From positions 1 to 52,835 of the forward strand of contig QYQM01000111.1 in the NCBI GenBank assembly GCA_007280905.1: a stretch of 52,835 bases of DNA, given 5' to 3'. The notes beneath the pieces were generated by a model. The model was not told where the DNA came from. It saw nothing but the letters and a program-made list of their open reading frames with translations, and made no database searches. Shown in pieces: positions 32,202-40,373 of the stretch. The stretch's first letter is position 1, and every line of letters starts with the position of its first letter. This DNA comes from Porphyromonadaceae bacterium. Lineage in GTDB: Bacteria > Bacteroidota > Bacteroidia > Bacteroidales > UBA12481. A program made the translations under genes and the position numbers.

Positions 32202-34628
32202 TTAATCCATTTTTAGAGCATCCACAGGGTTTCTGACGGATGCTTTATAGACGTGCATCAGGATTGTTGCCACAGCGATAAAAAGTGAAATCAAGGTTGA
32301 TAAAATGAAGATGCCAATCCCCATTTTTATGTGGTAATTAAAATTTTGCAGCCAATGGTCCATCAGATACCAGGACAATGGAGAAGCCAGTAAGGTTGCA
32401 ATAATCACTAACAGAATCGTTTCAGTCAATAGCAGTTCCATAATAGAGGCAGAAGGTGCTCCGAGGCACTTTCTGATGCTGATTTCCTTCTTTCGTTTCT
32501 CAATGGTAAAGGAGGCTAATCCCAACAATCCAAGGCAGGCAACGATGATCGCTAAAATGGCGAAGATGGTAAAAATCTTCCCCATCTGACGGTCCTTTTG
32601 GTAGTTTTCCAACAATTGATCCTCCATGAATGTGTAGTTAAAAGGCTGGTTTGGAACTACTTCCGACCAAATTTGTTTGACCTTCGACATGAGGTCGGTT
32701 GCCTGAATACCAGAATAACGGATAACAGAGAAGACTCCATTTGGTGTCAGCCTGATAACCAAAGGCTTCACCTCCTGGTGAAGGGATTCATAATTATAAT
32801 CCTTGATAACACCGATAACAGTAAGGGGAAGATCGCCACCTTTGGGATTGGCAGCCACCTGAAAAAGTATTTTGTCAATAGGATTATCCCACTGGAGACG
32901 CTTTGCAGCAGCCTCATTGATAACAACCGCGGTGCTGTCAGATCCGAATTCCCTGGAAAAATACCTGCCATGTACCATTTCGATTTTCATCGTTTTCTGA
33001 AAGTTCTGGTCGGTTATCATGATATTAAAATTCTGCAATCCCTCACTTGCATCACCTTCCCTGCGAAAAACCGTATTCCCTGAACCTTGTCCACCCGGGA
33101 CCTGCGAGGTAATTGAAGCATCGGTAATTCCAGGTATGGCTGTGATCCGGTCGATAAATGTCTGGGACTGATTGCCAAGTGCATATGCGCGGTTGACGAT
33201 CAGCAGGTTTTCCTTATCAAAGTTCAGATCCTTATTGAGAATAAAATTGTTTTGCTTTGAGATAACCAGGGTGCTTACAATCAGTCCGATGGTGATAAGG
33301 AACTGGACAATAACCAGTGATTTTCTCAGCCATCCCCCGCGTATTCCCATCTGAAGTTTTCCTTTCAGAACGGATACCGGATTCAAACTGGCCAGATAGA
33401 ATGAAGGATAACTTCCTGAAGCTAAACTGATGAAAATTAGAAGAATAAGTAAGGTTGGGATAAATGTGCCCCAGTTAATCAGTTTAACAGATAGTTCCTT
33501 ATTTGCAATATCATTGAAGTAGGGCAGGGCAAGAAAAACAATCAGAATACCCAGTAAAAACGAAATCAGGGTAAGAAGAGTGGATTCAGTCAGGAATTGC
33601 CCGATCAGATTAGACCGCTGTGAACCAACCACCTTACGGATTCCAACTTCCCTGGCTCTCGAAGAAGCCCTGGCGGTTGCCATATTCATGAAGTTGATCG
33701 AAGCAATGATGATCAGGAATAAAGCGATCATCGAAAAGATGTAAACAGTTGACATGGAACCGTTTGCCCGGAATTCAAAATCGAGATCCGATTTCAGGTG
33801 AATATCTGTCACAGGTGTCAGCACATAACCGTAACGGTTGCCGGCAGCCCGCATCTGACTAAGATCGAAACCCAGAAACTGCTTGAGTTGGGGTCCAACA
33901 TACTTGTCGACAATGGCTACCATTCCGGATTCAATAGCTTTGGCGTTTGTGTTTTTTGCTATTTTAATGTAGGTATAAACATTATTGCCAACCCAAATGG
34001 TACTTTGACTCAATGGGTTTGACATGAAGGAAGCCAGAATACTGAACCTGATATGGCTGTTAGCGGGATAATCCTCAATGACACCATCGACAGTGAATTG
34101 CTGGGGCGGATCAAATACCTGAAGTGTTTTTCCGATGACGTCTGTAGATCCGAAGTACTTCATGGCTACACTTCTTGTGATAACCAATGTGTTCGGTCGG
34201 TTCAGACCTTTGCCGGCATTTCCGGCAATAAAGCGGGTTGTGAAAACATCAAAAAAGGTTGAATCGGCGTATATGAAACCATCTTCTACAAAGCTTTTAT
34301 CTTCATACCTGACCAATGGATCGCCGCCAAAAGGAAAAAGTCGTGTATATTGCTCAACCCCAGGTAATTCTTTGACTAAAGTTGGGCCGATCGGTACACA
34401 GCTGACTGCGGCCCTTATTTCCGGACCCTGTATTTTACCCTGTACCGAGACCCTGTAAATACGATCTGAATCCTTATGGAATTGATCAAAGGATAATTCA
34501 TCAAGGACAAACAGCAGAATCAGAATTGATGAAGCCAGTCCAAGGGTCATTCCAGTGATATTAATCAAAGTATAGCCTTTGTATCTTAACAGATTACGTA
34601 TGGATGTTTTTAAGTAGTTGAAAAACAT
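32202..34628 (-). CDS. FtsX/MacB-type ABC transporter permease
   Basis: This 808-residue protein has two FtsX-like modules. The first has an N-terminal membrane segment (ITGMTLGLASSILILLFVLD), a MacB periplasmic core (about 45-280) and three membrane segments (about 290-410). A fourth membrane segment (VIVQFLITIGLIVSTLVISK) begins a second periplasmic domain, followed by three closing segments to the C-terminus. Double-module permeases of about 800 residues are common in Bacteroidota. It is the partner of the ATPase 17 bases downstream and of the adaptor 7 bases upstream. Confidence 0.9.
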   Translation of the reverse strand: MFFNYLKTSIRNLLRYKGYTLINITGMTLGLASSILILLFVLDELSFDQFHKDSDRIYRVSVQGKIQGPEIRAAVSCVPIGPTLVKELPGVEQYTRLFPFGGDPLVRYEDKSFVEDGFIYADSTFFDVFTTRFIAGNAGKGLNRPNTLVITRSVAMKYFGSTDVIGKTLQVFDPPQQFTVDGVIEDYPANSHIRFSILASFMSNPLSQSTIWVGNNVYTYIKIAKNTNAKAIESGMVAIVDKYVGPQLKQFLGFDLSQMRAAGNRYGYVLTPVTDIHLKSDLDFEFRANGSMSTVYIFSMIALFLIIIASINFMNMATARASSRAREVGIRKVVGSQRSNLIGQFLTESTLLTLISFLLGILIVFLALPYFNDIANKELSVKLINWGTFIPTLLILLIFISLASGSYPSFYLASLNPVSVLKGKLQMGIRGGWLRKSLVIVQFLITIGLIVSTLVISKQNNFILNKDLNFDKENLLIVNRAYALGNQSQTFIDRITAIPGITDASITSQVPGGQGSGNTVFRREGDASEGLQNFNIMITDQNFQKTMKIEMVHGRYFSREFGSDSTAVVINEAAAKRLQWDNPIDKILFQVAANPKGGDLPLTVIGVIKDYNYESLHQEVKPLVIRLTPNGVFSVIRYSGIQATDLMSKVKQIWSEVVPNQPFNYTFMEDQLLENYQKDRQMGKIFTIFAILAIIVACLGLLGLASFTIEKRKKEISIRKCLGAPSASIMELLLTETILLVIIATLLASPLSWYLMDHWLQNFNYHIKMGIGIFILSTLISLFIAVATILMHVYKASVRNPVDALKMD

Positions 34629-34635
34629 GGGTTTG

Positions 34636-35886
34636 TTAATTAATAATCAGTTTATCATTATTGCCGAAACTTGTATATGAGCTGACAACAACCTTTTCAC
34701 CTGGTTGTAAACCTTCAAGAATTTCATAATACCTGGGATTCATTCTGCCGGTTTTGATGGTTCGTTTTGAGGCGAACCGGCCCGACGGATCGACCACGTA
34801 GATCCATTGTCCACCGGTCGATTCGAAGAATCCGCCTTTTAATACTTGTATCGCTTTTATTGGTTGGCCCAATTCCACGTTGATCCGGTATGTTTGTCCG
34901 GTCCGGATATTGTCGGGCTTTATTCCGGAGAACTCCAGATCAACCTGGAACCGGCCGTTTCTCACTTCAGGATAAACCTTAATTATGTTGAGATTGAAAT
35001 TCTGATCGTTTCGTTCAAGCGTAGCCGGTAATCCTGTCTTAATCCTGTCGATCCAGTGTTCATCGATTTCAGCGGTCACTTTAAAGTTATCCAGGATATG
35101 AATCTGGCCCAACCGATAACCACTTATAATGTTCTGTCCGATTTCAGCTTCGAGAGAACCGAGCTGGCCGGAAACCGGGGCTTTAACATTGAGGCTTTCG
35201 AGCTTATCTTTAACCAATTCAATATTATCCTGCATCCTGTCGAGGGCACCTTCGAGGCTTTTAACCTGGGTTGCCCTGAACAGGGAATCCTGCATGGATT
35301 TTTCCCTGAACAGCTGGATGGTTTGCTGAGTTAGTTCGTAATTTTCCTTCGACAGAAGATATTCCTGTTCCGAAATCAGGCCCTGGTTAAACAGGGTTTT
35401 GTTGGATTGATAGGTTCTATTGAGTTTTATGAGGTCAAATTCATATTGGATAATTTGCCTTCGAAGTTCGATGCGCTGCTGCTCCATCATGATTTTCGTG
35501 TCACGCAAACGATTCTCTTGTTCTGCAAGGTCGGCCTGGCTGGTCAGTATTCTCAGGTTTAAGTCGGGATTGGTGAGACGCAGAATTATATCTCCTTTGG
35601 TGACCATGGAACCTTCCTCAATAAGGATTTGTTCAACCCGACCGCCCTCAATCGCATCGAGATAAACGGTTGTAAGGGGCTCAACATTCCCTGTTGCCGT
35701 CATATAATCCAGAAACTCATTTTCGATAACTTCTGAAATGGTCAGTTTATCTCTTTCTACATTCAGCTTTGAGGAATGGTCTGCCAAAAAGAGCATGTAC
35801 AGCACAACCCCAACAATTACAGTAGAAACGGAAATCCAAATAATTCTTCTTCTTTTTTTAGATTTATTCTCAATGATACGGTCCAT
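34636..35886 (-). CDS. Periplasmic adaptor protein (HlyD/MacA family)
   Basis: This 416-residue protein has an N-terminal membrane anchor (IIWISVSTVIVGVVLYMLFL) and a split lipoyl-like domain (VYLDAIEGGRVEQILIEEGS and VKAPVSGQLGSLEAEIGQNI) flanking a long coiled-coil hairpin (about 110-230). Beta-barrel and membrane-proximal domains follow (ITTIL-type strands ending VVVSSYTSFGNNDKLIIN). It should link the ABC permease to the TolC channel. It is the first gene of the leftward operon adaptor-permease-ATPase-TolC. The 107-bp region upstream is shared with the divergent queE promoter; I saw no clear promoter motif on this strand. Confidence 0.9.
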   Translation of the reverse strand: MDRIIENKSKKRRRIIWISVSTVIVGVVLYMLFLADHSSKLNVERDKLTISEVIENEFLDYMTATGNVEPLTTVYLDAIEGGRVEQILIEEGSMVTKGDIILRLTNPDLNLRILTSQADLAEQENRLRDTKIMMEQQRIELRRQIIQYEFDLIKLNRTYQSNKTLFNQGLISEQEYLLSKENYELTQQTIQLFREKSMQDSLFRATQVKSLEGALDRMQDNIELVKDKLESLNVKAPVSGQLGSLEAEIGQNIISGYRLGQIHILDNFKVTAEIDEHWIDRIKTGLPATLERNDQNFNLNIIKVYPEVRNGRFQVDLEFSGIKPDNIRTGQTYRINVELGQPIKAIQVLKGGFFESTGGQWIYVVDPSGRFASKRTIKTGRMNPRYYEILEGLQPGEKVVVSSYTSFGNNDKLIIN

Positions 35887-35970
35887 TTTGGTTTGGGTTA
35901 TTTCAGTGGTAAGACGAAAACGGATTTCTAATGTTACAGATTCTTCCTCCTAACATTTGATTTGCATGCC

Positions 35971-35978
35971 TATATTTG
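35971..35978 (+). promoter_or_regulatory. TAnnTTTG promoter motif for queE
   Basis: TATATTTG fits the Bacteroidota -7 consensus, 15 bases before the queE start codon. It implies a very short leader and excludes the alternative TTG start at 35976. No -33 TTTG was found at the usual distance. Confidence 0.5.
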
Positions 35979-35993
35979 CCTCTAAATATAACT

Positions 35994-36617
35994 ATGACAT
36001 CTGATTTATACAACGACGGACATTTACTGCCGGTTATGGAAGAGTTTTATTCCCTGCAGGGTGAAGGCTTCCATACCGGAACTGCGGCTTATTTTTTGAG
36101 AATAGGCGGTTGTGATATCGGATGCAATTGGTGCGACAGCAAAGCAAGCTGGTCATTTGGGGCTTATCCGCTGGTAAAAGTTGATGATGTTGTGGACAGG
36201 ATACTGAAATTTCCTGCGCGTGCGATGGTTGTTACCGGTGGAGAGCCAACTTTATATCCTCTTCATTATCTAGGTAATAAACTTAAGGAGGTTGGAATTA
36301 ACACATTTATTGAAACATCCGGGGCTTACCCTATTTCGGGAAACTGGGATTGGGTATGCCTGTCGCCCAAGCCACAATCACCGCCTGTTGATGTTAATTA
36401 CCTTAAGGCTAATGAATTGAAGGTAATTATTGAGAAATCATCAGATTTGCAATGGGCCGAAGAAAATGCAGTCCTTGTTGGCCGGGATTGTCATCTTTTT
36501 CTTCAACCGGAATGGAGTCAGAAAAGCAAGATGCTGGATAAGATTATCCGGTATATTGAATCAAACCCCCGATGGCGTCTGTCGCTGCAAGCTCATAAAT
36601 ACATAGGTATTCCATAA
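35994..36617 (+). CDS. queE: 7-carboxy-7-deazaguanine synthase
   Basis: This 207-residue radical SAM enzyme converts 6-carboxy-5,6,7,8-tetrahydropterin to 7-carboxy-7-deazaguanine, an early step to queuosine and other deazaguanines. The QueE-type cluster motif is visible: Cys40, Cys44 and Cys47 in GGCDIGCNWCDSKASW. Other visible landmarks are EEFYSLQGEGFHTGTAAYF at the N-terminus, VVTGGEPTLYPL (SAM binding) and LSLQAHKYIGIP at the end. The ATG at 35994 is chosen because the TTG further left lies within the promoter motif. It overlaps the next gene by one base (TAATG). No other queuosine genes are in the window. Confidence 0.93.
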   Translation: MTSDLYNDGHLLPVMEEFYSLQGEGFHTGTAAYFLRIGGCDIGCNWCDSKASWSFGAYPLVKVDDVVDRILKFPARAMVVTGGEPTLYPLHYLGNKLKEVGINTFIETSGAYPISGNWDWVCLSPKPQSPPVDVNYLKANELKVIIEKSSDLQWAEENAVLVGRDCHLFLQPEWSQKSKMLDKIIRYIESNPRWRLSLQAHKYIGIP

Positions 36618-38536
36618 TGGCGAAATTTTTTGTGATAATAGCCTTTTTTGCCTTTTCGGGTTTATTGAATGCACAGCAGGTCCAGACGGCTTCCCCTGCA
36701 GCATTGAATAAGCTTAAAAAAGTAAAAGAGGCTATGAATAACCTGGACTGGAATGAAGCAAAACATCTGTCTGGCCAGGTTGTACAACAATATCCCGGAT
36801 GGCCGGAAGGCTGGAAGGTTTACGCTGAGGTTTATCAGGGGGCTGGGGATTCAGAAATCAGTGAGACGGCTTTACGGCATTTGGTACAATTGGATTCCAC
36901 AGATTATCCTGAAGCTTATCGATGGATAGCAGAATGGTCATTTAAAAGAGGTGATTACCCGGATGCCTCTGTGAATTTTAGTAAGTATCTTGGTTTGATC
37001 CATGATACTGCAGAACTGCCTTACCGGATAAGGCTTCTGGATTCAAGCATCCGGTTTGCTATGGACCAGATATGGAACACAGAGGTCAAAATGCCCAAAA
37101 AGCTTACCGGGCCTGTCAATACTGACAATGATGAGTATTTTCCGAGCCTGTCGGTTGATGGATCTGTTCTGGTATTTACCCGGCAAACCAAAGACCCCGG
37201 CAACACTGTAAAGAAGACACCTCAGGAGGACTTGTTTTATGTAGCCTTCGTGGACACCGGATACCGGCTACCTGAAGCTTTCCCCTTTCCGATAAACACA
37301 ACTGGAAATGAAGGAACACAAAGCCTGAGGCAGGATGGCCGGATCATGTTATTTACCGCATGCAACAGGCCCGACACCAAGGGAGGATGTGACCTTTATT
37401 ACTGTGTAAGATCGGGAGATAACTGGAGTGATCCTGTTAATCTGGGCTATCCGGTGAATTCCAGATATTGGGAATCAACCCCTTTTCTGGCCCAGGATGG
37501 AAAACGATTGTTCTTTGCCAGTAATCGTCCCGGAGGATTTGGGGGGATGGATATCTGGCAGGTTACCCTTAACCCCGACCGAAGCTGGTCGGCCCCATGG
37601 AATCTGGGACAATCGATCAACACACCCCTCGATGAAATGTCTCCCATACTTTTGGTCGATGGAAAAACTCTGTTTTTTGCTTCAAACGGCCATATTGGAA
37701 TGGGCGGATTTGATCTGTATAAATCTGATTTGACCAATATGGAGAAATCATATATTCCTGAAAATCTTGGCTATGGGGTAAATACTTGTTATAACGAAGA
37801 CGGGTTGACTATAAACGCAGATTTGAACCTCGGTTTATTCGCTTCTAACCGGGATTCCCTTACAGGCAAGGACATTTACCAAATAGATATGAGTCCGTAT
37901 ATCCCGGTTAATGCCACTCTTACACTTTGGGGTACCGTTAAGGACCGGATTACCGGATTACCGGTTGGTGCCAGGATTGAGGTGCAGCCACACGGTGATA
38001 CATTGATTAGCAGCGTTGAAGCTGATCCTGTAACCGGAATCTATCTTTTAGGGATTTCTGAACGACCGGCATACCGGATCGGTGCTTCCTATCCCGGATA
38101 TCTTCCATATTCCCAATATTATATTAATGACACATTATCGAAAAAAAGCAAGATTCAGCATACAATTGATTTAGAGCCTATCCAGCCCGGAGCAGCGATT
38201 GTTTTGCAGAATATTTTTTTCGCGCTAAACTCTTATGAATTACTGCCCGAATCAGACAAGGATATGGAAGAAATCCTGATTCTATTCAACCAAAATCCCG
38301 GCATCGTCATCGAAATATCGGGGTTTACAGATGATACCGGTACAGATGACTATAATCTGATTCTGAGTCAGAAGCGGGCAGAATCTGTTATGAAATATCT
38401 CATTAATCACGGAATAAATCCTGACCAGTTAAAGGCCAAAGGTTACGGTCGTTCTAATCCATTAGCCACCAACGAAACGGAAGAGGGCAGGGGTTTAAAC
38501 CGAAGAACCGGGATGAAGGTGATCCGTATGAAATAG
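36617..38536 (+). CDS. PorE-like OmpA-family protein (TPR, PD40 propeller, CRD, OmpA)
   Basis: This 639-residue protein has a signal peptide (MAKFFVIIAFFAFSGLLNAQ) and TPR-like helices at about 25-150. A WD40/PD40 propeller occupies about 165-430 (FASNRPGGFGGMDIWQVTL, FFASNGHIGMGGFDLYKSDL). A carboxypeptidase-regulatory-like domain follows (about 435-515), then a C-terminal OmpA domain (525-639; ISGFTDDTGTDDYNLILSQK) that should bind peptidoglycan. This domain order is that of PorE, a T9SS component that links the machinery to the cell wall. Other OmpA-family proteins of Bacteroidota share parts of it, so the name is by architecture. T9SS substrates elsewhere in the window fit. It follows queE with overlapping stop and start codons. 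Confidence 0.8.
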   Translation: MAKFFVIIAFFAFSGLLNAQQVQTASPAALNKLKKVKEAMNNLDWNEAKHLSGQVVQQYPGWPEGWKVYAEVYQGAGDSEISETALRHLVQLDSTDYPEAYRWIAEWSFKRGDYPDASVNFSKYLGLIHDTAELPYRIRLLDSSIRFAMDQIWNTEVKMPKKLTGPVNTDNDEYFPSLSVDGSVLVFTRQTKDPGNTVKKTPQEDLFYVAFVDTGYRLPEAFPFPINTTGNEGTQSLRQDGRIMLFTACNRPDTKGGCDLYYCVRSGDNWSDPVNLGYPVNSRYWESTPFLAQDGKRLFFASNRPGGFGGMDIWQVTLNPDRSWSAPWNLGQSINTPLDEMSPILLVDGKTLFFASNGHIGMGGFDLYKSDLTNMEKSYIPENLGYGVNTCYNEDGLTINADLNLGLFASNRDSLTGKDIYQIDMSPYIPVNATLTLWGTVKDRITGLPVGARIEVQPHGDTLISSVEADPVTGIYLLGISERPAYRIGASYPGYLPYSQYYINDTLSKKSKIQHTIDLEPIQPGAAIVLQNIFFALNSYELLPESDKDMEEILILFNQNPGIVIEISGFTDDTGTDDYNLILSQKRAESVMKYLINHGINPDQLKAKGYGRSNPLATNETEEGRGLNRRTGMKVIRMK

Positions 38537-38538
38537 GG

Positions 38539-38691
38539 TTATCGGTTTATTAATTTACCAATAGAATTAAGCAAATCTTCAAACCGGATTGGCTTCGGAA
38601 GGTAGTCATCACATCCGGCCTCATACAGTCGATCCATATCGACATCCTGCGGATTCACTTCCAAAATGTACTTTTGTGTTAATTCCATTAA
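38539..38691 (-). pseudogene. Response-regulator receiver domain, C-terminal remnant
   Basis: The frame closes with DRLYEAGCDDYLPKPIRFED and LLNSIGKLI, which is the alpha4-beta5-alpha5 end of a receiver domain including the conserved Lys-Pro. Upstream of this the frame no longer resembles a receiver and soon runs into the mce gene on the other strand. The phosphoacceptor Asp and the rest of the protein are absent. It is the tail of a lost leftward gene; the mce promoter motif now lies inside it. Confidence 0.6.
38669..38676 (+). promoter_or_regulatory. TAnnTTTG promoter motif for mce
   Basis: TACTTTTG matches the Bacteroidota -7 consensus, 28 bases before the ATG of the epimerase gene. No -33 element was recognised. 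Confidence 0.5.
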
Positions 38692-38704
38692 ACAGTGATT
38701 TACT

Positions 38705-39109
38705 ATGAGAATTGAACGAATTGAACACATCGGGATCGCAGTAAGCAACCTCGACGAAGCCATCCGTTTTTATGAGAAAGTTTTAAACCTCACTTGCTAT
38801 GCGATTGAAGCAGTGGCAGATCAAAAAGTGCGAACCGCTTTCTTTAAAGTCGGAGAGACCAAGATAGAACTTCTGGAATCAACAGATCCGGAAGGTCCTA
38901 TTGGAAAATTTATTGAAAAGAAAGGTGAAGGTATACACCATATTGCCTTTGCAGTGGACAATATTGAACAGGCGTTGGCTGAAACCGAATCCAAAGGAGT
39001 GAAATTGATTGATCAAACTCCCAGGAATGGTGCAGAGGGTTTGCGGATTGGTTTTCTGCATCCGAAGAATACCATGGGAGTGTTAACAGAATTCTGCTCC
39101 GGTAAATAG
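38705..39109 (+). CDS. mce: Methylmalonyl-CoA epimerase
   Basis: This 134-residue vicinal-oxygen-chelate protein begins MRIERIEHIGIAVSNLDEAI. Metal ligands are read from the family pattern: His8 in EHIGIAV, His in EGIHHIAFAV (about residue 80) and the closing Glu in MGVLTEFC. It interconverts (2S)- and (2R)-methylmalonyl-CoA in the succinate-propionate route, common in propionate-forming Bacteroidota. Mutase and carboxylase genes are not in the window. The next gene starts 37 bases downstream with its own promoter motif. Confidence 0.92.
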   Translation: MRIERIEHIGIAVSNLDEAIRFYEKVLNLTCYAIEAVADQKVRTAFFKVGETKIELLESTDPEGPIGKFIEKKGEGIHHIAFAVDNIEQALAETESKGVKLIDQTPRNGAEGLRIGFLHPKNTMGVLTEFCSGK

Positions 39110-39115
39110 TTTTCG

Positions 39116-39123
39116 TATTTTTG
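39116..39123 (+). promoter_or_regulatory. TAnnTTTG promoter motif that fixes the citDE start
   Basis: TATTTTTG fits the Bacteroidota -7 consensus exactly. Transcription would begin near 39130, so the upstream GTG at 39123-39125, which overlaps the motif, cannot be the translation start. The GTG at 39147 becomes the likely one. Confidence 0.5.
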
Positions 39124-39146
39124 TGCATAACCAATTAACATCCACA

Positions 39147-40373
39147 GTGAATTATAAGAAATCTATAGGTATAGCGGGCAATTCCGGAGGAAAAACAAGA
39201 TCTGATTGCCAGGTAACCATTGAGCCTGCTGATTCTGGCGGGATTGTCATCGATCTGAAAAGCAAGGTTAAAGTTCTTTACGGGACTGATATAATCAAAC
39301 AGATCCATGAAATACTCGGTTTTTATAGCTTTGTTCATGCTAAAGTCACGCTTATCGACAGCGGGGCTCTTTCATGGGTAATAGCCGCCAGAATCGAAGC
39401 AGCTGTCAGGGAACTGATAGACACTGAAAAGACATATTTACTGCCCAGGAACGCCAAGGTCATACAACCTACCGTAATGGACCGAAGGCGGTTCTCCCGT
39501 CTCTATCTGCCCGGTAACTCCCCGAGTCTGATGATCAATGCTTTCCTGCACGGTCCTGACGGACTGATTCTTGATCTGGAAGACTCCGTACCTCCGGATA
39601 AAAAGCCGGAAGCCCGGGTGCTGGTCAGAAATGCTTTGCGGGCATTGGATTTCGGCAATGCCGAACGTATGATACGCATCAATCAGTTACCGGCAGGCCT
39701 GGAGGATCTGAATTGGTTAATACCGCATGGTGTAAACCTGGTACTGCTCCCGAAATGTGAATCCGCCGGTCAGGTTCTTAGTATTACGGGCCGGATTGAG
39801 GAAATTAAGCAAGGGGAAGCTATCGATGTACCAGTTTGGATTATGCCGATTATTGAAAGTGCCAAAGGAGTTGTGAAGGCTTACGAAATTGCATCTGCGT
39901 CTCAAAACGTTGTGGCTCTGGCAATTGGACTTGAGGATTATACCGCTGATCTGGGTGTCAGGCGAACCGGGGAGGCTGCGGAATCCCTATATGCACGTTC
40001 TGTGCTGGTTAATGCGGCAAAAGCAGCCGGGATTCAGGCTATCGATTCGGTTTTCTCTGATGTCGACGACATGGAAGGGTTGCGCAATACAGTAAAAAGA
40101 TCTAGAGCAATGGGCTTCGATGGAATGGGGTGTATTCATCCCCGTCAGATACCTGTCATTCATGAGAATTATACTCCTGATGCCGAAGAAATTGATAAGG
40201 CTAAAAAGATTGTTATTGCTTTTATGGAAGCTCAGCAAAAAGGACTCGGGGTGGTTGCCCTGGGTTCCAAAATGATTGATCCTCCCGTTGTAAAACGTGC
40301 CCGGAAAACTATCGCACAGGCAATTGAACTTTCCATTATTGAAAATAACTGGTACGAAACACGTTCCCTATGA
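39147..40373 (+). CDS. citDE: Citrate lyase acyl-carrier protein-CL beta subunit fusion (CitD-CitE)
   Basis: This 408-residue protein starts with GTG (MNYKKSIGIAGNSGGKTRSD). Residues 1-95 are a CitD-type acyl carrier domain; Ser19 (in KTRSDCQVTIEP) aligns with the serine that carries the phosphoribosyl-dephospho-CoA group, and VIDLKSKVKVLYG is the family's central strand. Residues 105-408 are a CitE/HpcH aldolase barrel (RRRFSRLYLPGNSPSLMINA, ILDLEDSVPPDKK, GCIHPRQI). CitE cleaves citryl-thioester to oxaloacetate. The two are separate genes in the classical operon; here they are fused. The stop overlaps the citF start by four bases. Genes for activation (citC, citX, citG) are not in the window. 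Confidence 0.88.
   Translation: MNYKKSIGIAGNSGGKTRSDCQVTIEPADSGGIVIDLKSKVKVLYGTDIIKQIHEILGFYSFVHAKVTLIDSGALSWVIAARIEAAVRELIDTEKTYLLPRNAKVIQPTVMDRRRFSRLYLPGNSPSLMINAFLHGPDGLILDLEDSVPPDKKPEARVLVRNALRALDFGNAERMIRINQLPAGLEDLNWLIPHGVNLVLLPKCESAGQVLSITGRIEEIKQGEAIDVPVWIMPIIESAKGVVKAYEIASASQNVVALAIGLEDYTADLGVRRTGEAAESLYARSVLVNAAKAAGIQAIDSVFSDVDDMEGLRNTVKRSRAMGFDGMGCIHPRQIPVIHENYTPDAEEIDKAKKIVIAFMEAQQKGLGVVALGSKMIDPPVVKRARKTIAQAIELSIIENNWYETRSL

Noticed and set aside
32598-33083. 161-codon rightward frame
   Set aside because: It is a shadow of the FtsX-type permease gene.
39123-39146. Upstream GTG start for citDE
   Set aside because: It overlaps the -7 promoter motif and would precede the transcription start; CitD homology begins at the next GTG.
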